Shown here piece after piece: positions 31,727 through 41,434 of a DNA stretch of 64,000 bases. A program made the translations under genes and the position numbers. The notes under the pieces were generated by a model. The model was not told where the DNA came from, did not search any database, and worked only from the letters and a program-made list of their open reading frames with translations. This stretch comes from Limnobaculum xujianqingii (GTDB lineage: Bacteria; Pseudomonadota; Gammaproteobacteria; Enterobacterales; Enterobacteriaceae), in assembly GCF_013394855.1 (NCBI RefSeq), contig NZ_JABMLK010000001.1:2313501-2377500 (forward strand), read 5' to 3'. Numbering within the stretch: position 1 is the stretch's first letter; each line of letters begins with the position of its first letter.

Positions 31727-33487
31727 TTATGAACTTGATATAGTCAGAACCTGCCCTAAACGCACTTCATCTGACATCATTTTATTATTCTGCTTTAATT
31801 CTGCGATGCTAACGCCATATCGACTACTGATGCCGGACAGAGTATCACCCTGTACTACCTTATGTTTACGGATATCAGTCGTCTTTTTTACAGATTTAGT
31901 CTCTTTTTTACTTGCGGAAACCGTTACCTGATTAGTTATGGGGGCCGTTGCAGGCACTTTCAAGCGCTGACCAACCCAAACACTCTCTTTTTTCAATGAA
32001 TTTAGTTCGGTCAGCATTTTCGTGCTTGAACCATAGCTTACTGCAATTTGCGATAGGGTTTCACCGCGTTTAACCACATGAACTGATGTTTTACCCTTAC
32101 TATCCCTATTTCCATTGCCGGCCAGCGCTTTGGTCTGCTCAGCTGGAACCTTACTTTTTTGGATAGCACTGGTCTTTTTCGGCGGAGTGGCAGAATCTAG
32201 TGGGTGAGCCTGAAAATAGCTGCGAATACCTTTATAGATAGCCTGCGCCAGCTTATTCTGGAAATCTGCACTACCCAATAAACGCTCTTCACCAGTATTG
32301 GAAATAAACCCGGTTTCTACCAGCAAAGAAGGAATATCTGGTGAACGCAATACCCCTAAGCTAGCGTGTTCCGGACTGCGTTTATGTAACGACCCAATAC
32401 GTCTCATCTCAGACAGTACTTTCACCGCTACGTCATACCCTACACGCTGGGAATGACCAAATTGCAAATCCAGCACCGCCTGGCTCAAATAAGGATTGTC
32501 TTCGCTGTTTGCCAGCACATCCCCTGCACCACCCAGTAATTCTGACTGCTTTTCATGCTGCTCCAACCAACGTCCTAACTCAGTATTGGCCCGACGATTA
32601 GACAATACCCAAACAGAGGCCCCTGTCGCATTACGATTAGGTGCAGCATCAGCATGAATGGAAACCAATAAATGGGCATTTTTATTACGGGCAACGTCTG
32701 AACGCCCCATCACAGAGATAAAGTAGTCACCATCGCGGGTTAATACCGCTTTATAGTCAGGATCGTTATCCAAAAGTGCTTTTAGCTTACGGGCAACGGA
32801 GAGCGTAACAGTCTTTTCCTGCAACCCATTTAAGCCAACCGCACCAGAATCTTTTCCACCGTGGCCTGCATCAATAGCGATCACAATCTTTTCGCCATTA
32901 CTATTTCTAACCCGAGCTGGACGGCTTTCGGTTTTGACAATCACATCATCTTGCGGTGCAGTTGCATCGCCCGAGAAAGGATTACGCCCCGTGCTGTTAC
33001 CTGAAGTTTTAGACTGGTTGGTTTTAGTCGTAGAGGTTTTAGCTGTAGTCGTCTTATTAGTAGTATTGGTGGCGGCTGTTTTTGGTACCGCCTGTTTTTC
33101 AGCCTGAATAGTGAATACCACCAGATATTGAGCCCCTTGCTTACTGGAGCTGGCTTTTACTGTGGCATTTTGTTTCAGTTCAAAAACCAACTGAATACTG
33201 TTGTTATCTTTTGGGGTACCGGAGCTAATACGATTAACTATGTTTTGGCCGCTAAATTTCAGCGGTAATCCCTGAACAGCACGTCCACTTTGGCGCACAT
33301 CGATCAGCACTCGCGCCGGGTTTTTCTGGCTGGAATAGGCATATATCGGCTGGCTATCAAACGCCAGTGTTACTTTCGCCTGTGAAGCACTATTATTAAC
33401 CTGCACATCAATTAAAGATGCCGCTCCGGCTGGCCAGGCAATCGCTAACCACACCAGAGAGAGCAATCCAATCCAGATGTTTTTCAT
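31727..33487 (-). CDS. amiB: N-acetylmuramoyl-L-alanine amidase AmiB with two LysM domains
   Basis: A periplasmic zinc amidase that cleaves stem peptides from septal peptidoglycan during daughter-cell separation. Domains: signal peptide (1-23, ending GAA), AMIN septal-targeting domain (about 24-125), a Thr/Ser/Lys-rich linker, the amidase_3 domain (about 205-425) with [13 protein letters not shown], and two C-terminal LysM repeats ([18 protein letters not shown] and [17 protein letters not shown]). The open frame extends to 33526, but AGGGA precedes the ATG at 33487, giving 586 residues versus about 445 in E. coli, mainly from the linkers and the extra LysM. It starts four bases after the tsaE stop. 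Confidence 0.96.
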   Translation of the reverse strand: MKNIWIGLLSLVWLAIAWPAGAASLIDVQVNNSASQAKVTLAFDSQPIYAYSSQKNPARVLIDVRQSGRAVQGLPLKFSGQNIVNRISSGTPKDNNSIQLVFELKQNATVKASSSKQGAQYLVVFTIQAEKQAVPKTAATNTTNKTTTAKTSTTKTNQSKTSGNSTGRNPFSGDATAPQDDVIVKTESRPARVRNSNGEKIVIAIDAGHGGKDSGAVGLNGLQEKTVTLSVARKLKALLDNDPDYKAVLTRDGDYFISVMGRSDVARNKNAHLLVSIHADAAPNRNATGASVWVLSNRRANTELGRWLEQHEKQSELLGGAGDVLANSEDNPYLSQAVLDLQFGHSQRVGYDVAVKVLSEMRRIGSLHKRSPEHASLGVLRSPDIPSLLVETGFISNTGEERLLGSADFQNKLAQAIYKGIRSYFQAHPLDSATPPKKTSAIQKSKVPAEQTKALAGNGNRDSKGKTSVHVVKRGETLSQIAVSYGSSTKMLTELNSLKKESVWVGQRLKVPATAPITNQVTVSASKKETKSVKKTTDIRKHKVVQGDTLSGISSRYGVSIAELKQNNKMMSDEVRLGQVLTISSS

Positions 33488-33491
33488 TGTT

Positions 33492-33980
33492 TTACTTTCC
33501 CTGTAACCCAGACTGGTGAGTATCATTAAGACGCGCCAGCATCAGTTCACCTTGAGCGGTTCCCGCTGACAATACAACCTGCCGGCCTTCATCATGGTAA
33601 CTGAAGTGTAATTCCAGATCTGGCTGAGGGAACATACCGCTTCCTCGCTGTGGCCATTCGACCAGGCACAGACTGTCTGATTGGAAGTAATCACGGATGC
33701 CCATAAATTCAAGTTCTTCCGGATCGGCCAGACGATATAAATCGAAGTGATAAACGTTAAAACTGCCTAAATTATAAGGTTCTACCAAAGTATAAGTGGG
33801 GCTTTTTACGTTCCCCTTATGGCCTAAAGCCTGTAAGAAACCACGGCTAAAGGTCGTTTTTCCTGCACCAAGATCGCCCTGTAAAAAAATCACACCTGAT
33901 TTATCACAGACACCCGCCAGTGCGGCACCTAAAGCAACCGTAGCTGCTTCGTCGGTTAATGTTAAAACCAATTCTTTCAT
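33492..33980 (-). CDS. tsaE: tRNA threonylcarbamoyladenosine biosynthesis ATPase TsaE
   Basis: The ATPase partner of TsaD and TsaB in making t6A37 on ANN-decoding tRNAs. Its motifs are [21 protein letters not shown] (Walker A), [31 protein letters not shown] and CLVEWPQRG, all in family order. The frame is open to 34001, but AGGA lies five bases before the ATG at 33980. This gives 162 residues, close to the E. coli 153. It sits between nnr and amiB with tiny gaps on both sides, in one operon. Confidence 0.97.
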   Translation of the reverse strand: MKELVLTLTDEAATVALGAALAGVCDKSGVIFLQGDLGAGKTTFSRGFLQALGHKGNVKSPTYTLVEPYNLGSFNVYHFDLYRLADPEELEFMGIRDYFQSDSLCLVEWPQRGSGMFPQPDLELHFSYHDEGRQVVLSAGTAQGELMLARLNDTHQSGLQGK

Positions 33981-34005
33981 GTATTCCTGAATATCATTCA
34001 ATTAA

Positions 34006-35508
34006 TCAAGGGTTCACCAGCTTCGGTATTTCCCGCAGTAAATCCGTTGCTATCATACCTCTTTCCCCCTGTCGCCATGCGACAATATCTGCGGCGCCGC
34101 CGTGAATAACACAACCAGCACAGGCAGCATCAAACGGAGAAAGACCTTGTCCGGACAAGCTGGTAATAATTCCTGATAACACATCACCCATGCCGCCGGA
34201 TGCCATACCCGCATTACCTACATCAGCAATCGCCAGATGAAGGTTTTCGTCAGCGATAACCGTTCCCGCACCTTTCAGTACCACTACACCGCCATAGCGT
34301 TCAGCCAGTTTCTGAGCTGAAAGTAAGCGATCGCTTTCAATTTGTTGAATATTACACTGCAAAAGCCGGGCGGCCTCCCCAGGATGGGGCGTAATGATGC
34401 GATTTTGCCGTTTATCGGGGCTGATTGCCAGCAAGTTAAGCGCATCTGCATCCCAAAGCATTATTTTTTCACTGGCACCCACCTGCTTTATGGCCGCTTT
34501 AGCCCATTCAGACGTGCCCAATCCCGGTCCAATCGCTATAACGTCTGCCCAGGCGATACCGGCATCCAGGCTCTCTTCGGTCAGTTCTTGCACCATCAAC
34601 TCCGGGCGAGCGGCTAAAACAGGCGCTATATGCTCTGCACGGGTCAACACCCTCACCAATCCTGAACCGGTGCGTAACCCAGCCTCTGCCGCCATTCGTA
34701 TAGCGCCACCGGTTCCAATCTCACCACCAATCACCAACAGCTTGCCATGGTCGCCTTTATGGGAACAGGGACTACGCGGCTTAATCCACCGTTGAAGATC
34801 GGCAACGGTAAGACGTTGAATCGGGGCATTTTGTTCCCTGACCCAATCAGATAATCCTAAGGCGTCATAATACAGCGCACCGGTAACGTTTCTGGCTTGT
34901 CCGGTTAACAGTCCTGATTTGAGCGCAACAAAAGTCAATGTTTGATTAGCCTGAATAACCGCTCCGCTTACCGAACCCGTGTTAGCATTCAAACCGGAAG
35001 GAATATCCAGTGCAACAATAGGGGCCGGATACTTATTCGCTTGGTGAATAAGGGTAGTATAAGGCTCTCGTAGTTCAGACTGAATTCCGGTACCTAATAA
35101 ACCATCAATAATTAAATCGTAATTTTCTGGCCATGCCGCATTCTCCGGCAATACAGAACCATAATTATTGCTCCAGTTATCCCTCGCCTGACGTGCTTCC
35201 GGCGGTAATGTAAATGCATCACCACAGCCAACCAAAGTCACTTCAATGCCATATTGTCTGGCATAGCGCCCGATAACATAACCATCGCCACCGTTATTAC
35301 CGTGCCCACATAAAATTAACCAGCGTCGGGCATCCGGATAGAGTTTACGACATAAAAGAAACGCAGCTTCCCCGGCACGCTCCATAAGTTGATAGAGAGA
35401 AACACCGACATGTCGGGCACCTTGTTTCTCATTTTCACGTACCCAGTCGGCGCTGAAGACAGAATGTGGTAAACTTATGCGGTTCCGTTTCTGCTGATGG
35501 TCTGTCAT
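34006..35508 (-). CDS. nnr: Bifunctional NAD(P)HX epimerase / ADP-dependent dehydratase
   Basis: Repairs hydrated NAD(P)H. The N-terminal YjeF-N epimerase domain (about 1-225) has LCGHGNNGGDGYVIGRYA and DIPSGLNANTG. The C-terminal ribokinase-like dehydratase (about 235-500) has SHKGDHGKLLVIGG, DADALNLL, ITPHPGEAARLL and AGNAGMASGGMGDVLSG. The frame extends to 35550, but MTDHQQK at 35508 matches the E. coli start (MTDH) and gives 500 residues. Its ATG overlaps the divergent queG ATG by two bases (CATG). Confidence 0.97.
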   Translation of the reverse strand: MTDHQQKRNRISLPHSVFSADWVRENEKQGARHVGVSLYQLMERAGEAAFLLCRKLYPDARRWLILCGHGNNGGDGYVIGRYARQYGIEVTLVGCGDAFTLPPEARQARDNWSNNYGSVLPENAAWPENYDLIIDGLLGTGIQSELREPYTTLIHQANKYPAPIVALDIPSGLNANTGSVSGAVIQANQTLTFVALKSGLLTGQARNVTGALYYDALGLSDWVREQNAPIQRLTVADLQRWIKPRSPCSHKGDHGKLLVIGGEIGTGGAIRMAAEAGLRTGSGLVRVLTRAEHIAPVLAARPELMVQELTEESLDAGIAWADVIAIGPGLGTSEWAKAAIKQVGASEKIMLWDADALNLLAISPDKRQNRIITPHPGEAARLLQCNIQQIESDRLLSAQKLAERYGGVVVLKGAGTVIADENLHLAIADVGNAGMASGGMGDVLSGIITSLSGQGLSPFDAACAGCVIHGGAADIVAWRQGERGMIATDLLREIPKLVNP

Positions 35509-36646
35509 GTCACATCCTCTCGATCTCAATCTATTAGCCCAACATATCAAGCAATGGGGGCAAGCACTAGGTTTTCAACAGGTTGGTATCTGTGACACCG
35601 ACCTGACGCTGGAAGAACCTCGATTGCAAACCTGGCTTGATAAGCAATACCATGGCGATATGGCGTGGATGGCTCGTTATGGCATGATGCGGGCCAGACC
35701 CCATGAACTGGAGCCGGGAACACTGCGCGTTATCAGCGTCCGTATGAATTACCTTCCACCCCATGCATCATTCGCAAAATCTCTTGCCGATCCTAATATT
35801 GGTTACATCAGCCGATACGCGTTAGGCCGCGATTATCATAAAGTATTACGTCAGCGATTAAAAAAGCTGGGAGAGAAAATTCAGCAACATTGCGAAAATT
35901 TACATTTCCGTCCTTTTGTCGATTCGGCTCCGATTATGGAACGACCATTGGCAGTCAAAGCAGGAATTGGCTGGACAGGTAAACACTCACTGATTATTAA
36001 TCGCGAAGCAGGATCCTGGTTTTTCCTTGGGGAATTACTGGTCGACATTCCTCTTCCCATTGACCAGCCGGTAGCAGAAGAATGTGGGCGCTGTATTGCC
36101 TGTATGACTTTATGCCCTACCGGTGCCATCGTTGAGCCCTATACGGTAGATGCCCGACGCTGCGTCTCTTATCTGACCATCGAACTTGAAGGCGCAATTC
36201 CCGAAGAATTACGTCCACTGATGGGTAATCGAATATATGGCTGTGATGATTGTCAAATGGGATGCCCATGGAATCGGATAGCACCACTCACCGAAGAGCA
36301 AGATTTTCTGCCGAGACCCGCGTTACGCCACTCCTCACTTTTAGAACTATATGCCTGGAATGAGGCCACTTTTCTATCTAAAACCGAGGGCTCCCCTGTT
36401 CGCAGAATTGGTCACTTTCGTTGGCTAAGAAATATCAGCGTTGCGCTGGGGAATGCACCTTATCAGGCTGAAATTATTGAAGCTTTAAAACAAAGAAAAG
36501 GCCTCTACCCAATAGTTGATGAACATATAGAGTGGGCACTTGCTCGTCAGTGGGAAAAGCGAGAACAGCAAGGTACAGAGGTACTGACACCGAAACAACT
36601 AAGACTTATTCGTTCCGTGGAAAAAGGATTGCCCAGAGATGCATAA
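35507..36646 (+). CDS. queG: Epoxyqueuosine reductase QueG
   Basis: Catalyses the last step of queuosine synthesis, reducing epoxyqueuosine in the tRNA wobble position with cobalamin and two 4Fe-4S clusters. It is 379 residues, as in E. coli. Cluster ligands are in CGRCIACMTLCPTGAIVEP (about 190-208) and CDDCQMGCPWN (about 245-255). The N-terminal region WLDKQYHGDMAWMARYGMMR and the C-terminal RRIGHFRWLRNISVALGNAP repeat-like segment also match. Divergent from nnr with overlapping start codons. It borders the accessory interval 36.65-44.8 kb. Confidence 0.98.
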   Translation: MSHPLDLNLLAQHIKQWGQALGFQQVGICDTDLTLEEPRLQTWLDKQYHGDMAWMARYGMMRARPHELEPGTLRVISVRMNYLPPHASFAKSLADPNIGYISRYALGRDYHKVLRQRLKKLGEKIQQHCENLHFRPFVDSAPIMERPLAVKAGIGWTGKHSLIINREAGSWFFLGELLVDIPLPIDQPVAEECGRCIACMTLCPTGAIVEPYTVDARRCVSYLTIELEGAIPEELRPLMGNRIYGCDDCQMGCPWNRIAPLTEEQDFLPRPALRHSSLLELYAWNEATFLSKTEGSPVRRIGHFRWLRNISVALGNAPYQAEIIEALKQRKGLYPIVDEHIEWALARQWEKREQQGTEVLTPKQLRLIRSVEKGLPRDA

Positions 36647-36695
36647 TCTACCTCATAAGAGTGAGAAAAGAGCATAATATAAAACTACAGTAGTT

Positions 36696-36867
36696 TGTGC
36701 ATAAAAAAAACAAAAGGCTTTATCTATCAATCGCGAAAAAAACGTCAAGCGATCGAAACAACAATTTTAAAATTAAAAATCCTTTTAATTTCAACTTATA
36801 AAGTTTCCGGAATTTTTAGATCATTAAGTAATAATCTTATCCCCTGAGAGAATAAATCTGTGGATAA
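36696..36867 (-). promoter_or_regulatory. Pair of consensus DnaA boxes downstream of queG (datA-like position)
   Basis: TGTGCATAA (36696-36704) and TGTGGATAA (36859-36867) are the reverse complements of TTATGCACA and TTATCCACA; both fit TTATNCACA and share an orientation. In E. coli the DnaA-titrating locus datA lies, as I recall, between queG and the glyVXY tRNA genes, the equivalent place. No convincing IHF site or further perfect boxes were found in 36647-37001, so this is a candidate only. Nothing else was recognised in this AT-rich spacer apart from the hairpin at 36904. Confidence 0.5.
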
Positions 36868-36903
36868 CTCTGTTGACAATAATCAGAAGGCATATAAATA
36901 AAG

Positions 36904-36936
36904 ACTCACAGAGGTATTTTAAATACCTCTGTGAGT
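36904..36936. terminator. Near-perfect 16-bp inverted repeat between queG and the DUF6384 operon
   Basis: ACTCACAGAGGTATTT is followed, after one T, by its exact reverse complement. It lies between convergent genes (queG stop 36646, minus-strand stop 37002). A bidirectional terminator is the simplest reading; the minus side has a moderately T-rich tail (CTTTATTTATATG), while the plus side has none. Confidence 0.5.
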
Positions 36937-37001
36937 AACTAAGCAAAGAGCACTAATAATATTAAAACTAAAAGATAGAATTATTCGCTACCGGCTTTAA
37001 A

Positions 37002-38459
37002 TTAAAAACTATCGGTGGTAGTAAATTTACCGCCACCGCTTGAGGAAGAAGAACTAAAACTTCCCCCACCGAATGAAGAAGAGGAACTATATCCCCCACT
37101 TCGGGACGAAGATGGGCGACTGGAACTGCTTCGGGAAGACGATGAACTGCTGGAGCTTGAGCTGGATGTAGACCAGAAGCCACCAGAAGAACTTGAACCA
37201 GAGCCGTAGCCGGAAGAACTGGAGCTATTATTGCTCGGCACGTACCTGACACTTTTTAATATTTCTAACAAATGGCGGGAACCAAAATCACCGCTAAAAA
37301 TTGAAACTAAAATAGTTTCGATTTGATTTATGCCAATATCATAATGGTATTTACTACGATTCAAATCACTATTAATAAAACTCTGCGCCATCGCATGAAT
37401 ACGATCGTATTCCGTGCCGACTCTTACCCATTCGGGATAGCGTGTAGCAATATCATTTTCAAACGAAGCAATACTATTTTTCGTTGCCAGTACTCTTTTC
37501 AATAACTCATCATCTAAAGATGATTCTGTTTTTAAGGTCAATGCATTTAACCTATCCAGTGGTAGTGTTTGCATTACCTCGGCAATTTTAGCGGTAACAG
37601 ATTCAAATAATATACCGTCTCCGGTGATATTTTTACGCAGCTCTTCATGCAACTTTTTAATATTAATATGGCCTTCATCGAGCACTTTTCCTAACCGGTC
37701 TAACTGCTGGTTTACTTCCGCCAGGCCTACATTTTGTGCAGCGCCGGCAATCATTGTGTCACGCTCGGCAGAGAGCGCTTCCAAACGCTGATTTATAGTC
37801 AATTGACGTTTAACAATCTCCTGCTTCATCGCATGCAGCATGTTGTAATTACGGAAATTACGAGGGAAATCAACCTGACGAGCTAACCAGTTATCAAGAT
37901 TACGGAAAATCCATTTTCCCCGATAATCAGGCTGACCAAACTTACGCTGCATTAAATAATGAAACGAAGAGTTTGAATCATATTCAGCCAGTTTGTTATC
38001 AGCTTCTTCCTGTATTTGATGGCTCAATCCATTAATCGATAATGCCTCATTATCAACCTGAATATATTTGTTATTCAGGGATACAAAGGCAGGATCTTGC
38101 GACAGCAGTTCATCACGACGCTTTTCTAACTCTCCGGCTTCTGCCGTTAGTTGGTCATACTTCTGCCGATCTTTTTCTGCTTTTTGTTTTAACGTACTCA
38201 GCCGAGTATTTAAATCTGCTATCTGGCTTTTCAGCTGATCAATCAATTGATTAATCTGATTAATCTGATTAATATCCTGAACGTTAGGACTCTCCAGCAG
38301 TAACACTTTGGCCATCTGCTGGTAGATACTCATCAGTTCTTTTTTTAACTCCACGATCTTTTCGCGGCTGGACATAATATTGGTGTTCAGTTCGCGGGAG
38401 CGTCTTTCCAGCTCAATCTCATGGTTATAGATAAGGTTTGATACTTCAGAAGCTTTCAT
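37002..38459 (-). CDS. Coiled-coil protein with Ser/Gly-rich tail, third gene of DUF6384-like operon
   Basis: About 485 residues, not recognised as a named family. Residues 1-125 are heptad-rich coiled coil (ELERRSRELNTNIMSSREKIVELKKEL; QLIDQLKSQIADLNTRLSTL), the middle (130-410) is mostly helical with WIFRNLDNWLARQVDFPRNFRNYN, and the last 80 or so residues are almost pure Ser/Gly with a few aromatics (SGGFWSTSS, SFGGGSFSS) ending TTTDSF. No signal peptide or membrane helix is obvious. Start: ATG at 38459, with GGAG nine bases upstream; the adjacent in-frame GTG at 38462 is an alternative. It follows the DUF6384-like gene by a few bases. Function unknown. Confidence 0.75.
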   Translation of the reverse strand: MKASEVSNLIYNHEIELERRSRELNTNIMSSREKIVELKKELMSIYQQMAKVLLLESPNVQDINQINQINQLIDQLKSQIADLNTRLSTLKQKAEKDRQKYDQLTAEAGELEKRRDELLSQDPAFVSLNNKYIQVDNEALSINGLSHQIQEEADNKLAEYDSNSSFHYLMQRKFGQPDYRGKWIFRNLDNWLARQVDFPRNFRNYNMLHAMKQEIVKRQLTINQRLEALSAERDTMIAGAAQNVGLAEVNQQLDRLGKVLDEGHINIKKLHEELRKNITGDGILFESVTAKIAEVMQTLPLDRLNALTLKTESSLDDELLKRVLATKNSIASFENDIATRYPEWVRVGTEYDRIHAMAQSFINSDLNRSKYHYDIGINQIETILVSIFSGDFGSRHLLEILKSVRYVPSNNSSSSSGYGSGSSSSGGFWSTSSSSSSSSSSSRSSSSRPSSSRSGGYSSSSSFGGGSFSSSSSSGGGKFTTTDSF

Positions 38460-38462
38460 CAC

Positions 38463-39845
38463 TTACCACTCCATAATGATTTTGCCGTTGCTGGAACGAG
38501 CATAGTTGAAATTCAGCGAACCAACCGGCTTTTTGCCCGCCAGATTATTTTGAATATGGCCATCATCCATTTTATCTTTTCTGACTTTCAGATATTCACT
38601 TTGTGGAACCTGCAATCCAAAGATGGTCACCTGCCGAAGTTTGCCAGTTTCAGAATCCGTCAGCCACAACGGGAAGGCTCCCCCTTGTGGTGTTAATGCT
38701 TCAACCACCACATACCAGGTTTTACCGCCGCTATCGTCATAGGTTCTTTCCACCCCAGACTTTTCACCAACGCGGTCAACAATGGTTAGGGTCAGGTTGG
38801 TCTGCGCCAGCTGTTTCAAATACTCCAACTGTTGCAGCGTTTCTTTAGCTTGCGTAACGCGAAACAGACTCAGATCGTTCTGAATAGCATCCGCATAACC
38901 TTTAACCGTTTCCTTATCCTGTTGAGATTTAACCAGACTATTCAATGAACTAACGACACTATCGGCCTGTAACGCTAGTTTATGAATATCAAGCGCGTCT
39001 CTGTAGCTGGCTTCCAGTGAAGTTAGATCAGCATTGAGAGTAGGCGAGTTATTAGCCACTGCATAGGTTGCAGTATCAAAAGCTTTACGAACCGGCTGAT
39101 ATTTTTGATACAGCTGCTCAAAACTCCTGGCATCAGCAACCTGTTGAATACGCCAGTCATTACTTACTACTGATTGATAACGAGTCAGTGTATCGCCCAG
39201 TGATCGATAGTCTTTCTCCATCATCTGGTAAATAGCAGTCAGATACTCTTTTTGATCCAACAGGGCAGGACGAGAAGACTCGCTCAAGTTCAACGTACGA
39301 TCGAAAGCAACCTGCTTCTCGCGCAGTTGCGCTATCAACTTAGCGCTCTCATCTTTCAGAGCCTGGCCTTGTGATGTGGCATAGCACAGTGGCTTCTGAC
39401 TTAACGAATCGAATTCACGCTGATAACCTGCGATGTTCTTAATCAGCTGAACTTCAGCTTCTTGCTGTGTAATAATCGAATCTTTTACTACTCTGGTCAT
39501 CATATAGTCAGCGCTAAAATAGACGCCCAGCGCAATTAATACCGCGATAAACAGGTAAACAAATATTCGACGTTTAAGGTAAAGCTTAGCCAGCAGGCGC
39601 TGATGCCATGCAGGCTTAATCATTTGAAAACGCAATCGATCGGAGAACCATTCATTCACGCCCTGTTCTATCAGTTCGTCCTGAATGTTCATGCCTCTCG
39701 ACTGGTAATACTCCTTGATTTTTTCAGCGATTTTGCGGCGTAACCCGGCAGGATTAAGCTGCTCCTCTAACGCGATCTGCTGCTGATAGAGGTCATCAAT
39801 AATCGCCATTGCACCTAACTGATCGCTAAGCTTTACTTCACTCAT
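38463..39845 (-). CDS. Single-pass membrane coiled-coil protein, DUF6384-like
   Basis: A 460-residue protein. A helical cytoplasmic N-terminus (1-85; QLNPAGLRRKIAEKIKEYYQSRGMNIQ) ends in a basic patch (KLYLKRR) followed by one membrane helix (about 93-112, IFVYLFIAVLIALGVYFSA). A long helical region (115-360) leads to a C-terminal beta-rich part with KTWYVVVEALTPQGGAFPLW and the terminal NGKIIMEW. I associate this arrangement with DUF6384, a family without known function. Its start overlaps the stop of the upstream gene (ATGA). The topology suggests the C-terminal domain is periplasmic; that is an inference. Confidence 0.65.
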   Translation of the reverse strand: MSEVKLSDQLGAMAIIDDLYQQQIALEEQLNPAGLRRKIAEKIKEYYQSRGMNIQDELIEQGVNEWFSDRLRFQMIKPAWHQRLLAKLYLKRRIFVYLFIAVLIALGVYFSADYMMTRVVKDSIITQQEAEVQLIKNIAGYQREFDSLSQKPLCYATSQGQALKDESAKLIAQLREKQVAFDRTLNLSESSRPALLDQKEYLTAIYQMMEKDYRSLGDTLTRYQSVVSNDWRIQQVADARSFEQLYQKYQPVRKAFDTATYAVANNSPTLNADLTSLEASYRDALDIHKLALQADSVVSSLNSLVKSQQDKETVKGYADAIQNDLSLFRVTQAKETLQQLEYLKQLAQTNLTLTIVDRVGEKSGVERTYDDSGGKTWYVVVEALTPQGGAFPLWLTDSETGKLRQVTIFGLQVPQSEYLKVRKDKMDDGHIQNNLAGKKPVGSLNFNYARSSNGKIIMEW

Positions 39846-40993
39846 TCAACAGCAGCCTTCAGCACAATTTCAGAGAAGCGACGTTTTCCGTCTTCTACGA
39901 TATTTTCCAGCTCTTTAGCATTGTTGGTTGACTCAGCCCGCAGCTCTTCAATGAGTTTATGGCTGGATTCCTGATAGCTGGTAATGGCGTTCACCAGTGA
40001 GCGAATAGATTCTGCTTTGATGGTAGAACCATAACCCGCACGCAATCCTGCTTCCAGATGCTTATTGCCAGCTTCCGCAATAGTTTCCAGACCCTTGTTG
40101 ATGCCGTCTTTCATCGCTTCTAATGTTTTAGTGCTTTCAGACAGGCCGCTTAATGATGTCATTGAGGCAGACAATGCGGTAAATACAATTTCATTGGTGG
40201 AGAAAAACACCACGCTCTGGCGATAAACCCGCTCTTTTACTGATGAAGTTTGCTGTAAACGGGCAAATACCGCTTCCGCAGAGTTATAAGCTACCAGCAG
40301 GTTTTCAGTCAGATCTTTCACGATCTGATAGCGCTCATCTTCTTTTTGCATTAAACGCAGTGCTTCATCACGGCTCAGTTCTAAACGAGCCAGCTCAGCG
40401 GCATCAGTGGTGGTTACGCTCTCTCTGGTATCATGAGCGGCCTGGAGCTGAGTTTTACACTGTTCCAGGCTTTTTTCCGCCAGCGTCAGCAGTTCCTGAG
40501 CATCAATCTGAGCCTGTTTTAAACCAAAACGGAAATCCTGATATGCATCCAGAATGGTACGCTCACGGCTGATTTGCTCGGATGAGGCTTTAGCAACCTC
40601 CATATAGGTTTCTTTGATCTTATTAAAACGGTCGGGAATTGAACCTCTGACTAATACCATCCAGCCATTCTTCACGCGTTCAACCAGATCCAGCTTACCG
40701 TCATCCAGCCAGGTCACCATATTTTCAGCATCATTACGAATAGAATCGAATGCCGCCACAATTGTGCCCTGACGGTTAGCGATATCCATACCCATGATGT
40801 TGTCACGTACGATGGCGTTGAAGCTACTTTGTTGTTGTAGAGTACGGGCAATAGCAACTACGCGATTATTATCAAGATTAGAAATAGCATCCAACAGCGT
40901 CATGACCGGCGCTTCTGGCTCTCCGGCAACAATAATGCCAAGTTGTTTAAGTTTTTGAACCGCGCGGTCAGTATATGAAACGATAGAATTCAT
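39842..40993 (-). CDS. Helical protein of unknown function (TelA-like in architecture), first gene of DUF6384-like operon
   Basis: A 383-residue, soluble-looking, almost wholly alpha-helical protein. Regions include NAIVRDNIMGMDIANRQGTI (about 55-75), a long coiled coil (130-240; QELLTLAEKSLEQCKTQL), and a distinctive STNEIVFTALSASMTSLSGL stretch (about 273-292) followed by EAMKDGINKGLETIAE. The layout recalls TelA/toxic-anion-resistance proteins, but I could not confirm homology. AAGGA lies upstream of the ATG, and the operon promoter should be in 40994-41434. It is coupled to the membrane protein by an ATGA overlap, so the two products are probably needed in similar amounts. Confidence 0.65.
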   Translation of the reverse strand: MNSIVSYTDRAVQKLKQLGIIVAGEPEAPVMTLLDAISNLDNNRVVAIARTLQQQSSFNAIVRDNIMGMDIANRQGTIVAAFDSIRNDAENMVTWLDDGKLDLVERVKNGWMVLVRGSIPDRFNKIKETYMEVAKASSEQISRERTILDAYQDFRFGLKQAQIDAQELLTLAEKSLEQCKTQLQAAHDTRESVTTTDAAELARLELSRDEALRLMQKEDERYQIVKDLTENLLVAYNSAEAVFARLQQTSSVKERVYRQSVVFFSTNEIVFTALSASMTSLSGLSESTKTLEAMKDGINKGLETIAEAGNKHLEAGLRAGYGSTIKAESIRSLVNAITSYQESSHKLIEELRAESTNNAKELENIVEDGKRRFSEIVLKAAVE

Positions 40994-41434
40994 CAGGTTA
41001 TCCTTGCTTTAGTGCGATATAGGTACGCTAACAGAGTGTGTTTTTCTGACTGCTCCCCGAAGTATCCCTTTCAGTACATTATCGGAACTGGTTCCCCAGC
41101 ATAGTGTCAGCAATCTGATCTGCCGGATGTTATACCATTCCTGAACTTTTATGCCAATAAAAGAGTAAACACCAAAAACAACAAATCCATTATTAATCAT
41201 TTGGTTATATTTATATTTTTGCATTACCTGTCTAAATATTTTCTTTTAAAAGCGTTGTATATCGATAAATCGATTCACCTCTTATTTTTGTACTAGGCTT
41301 AATTGTTGGGAGGGAAATAACTTAATTTTCGTCCTGCAGGAAATGGTTAAACATAAAAACTTAACGTTTCTTACCTATCTAATATCTTGATTTTAAAAGT
41401 TAATCTTTAGCAAAGACGTATAAGGAATGGAAAG
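40994..41434. other. Intergenic region between the DUF6384-like operon and the hydrolase gene
   Basis: About 440 bp separating divergent genes. A 71-codon minus-strand frame (41009-41224) lacks a ribosome-binding site and family resemblance, so it is not called. The region must contain two promoters. An ATCGATAAATCGAT dyad (about 41261-41274) is visible, but no known operator was recognised. Confidence 0.5.

Noticed and set aside
36904..36936. Possibility that the long inverted repeat is a dif/Xer recombination site
   Set aside because: Its sequence does not resemble the dif half-site consensus; a terminator is simpler.
37015..37209. Plus-strand acidic frame opposite the Ser-rich tail of the third operon gene
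   Set aside because: An antisense shadow of serine codons; it has no start context.
41009..41224. 71-codon minus-strand frame upstream of the DUF6384-like operon
   Set aside because: No ribosome-binding site, odd composition and no recognisable family; it lies where two promoters must be.
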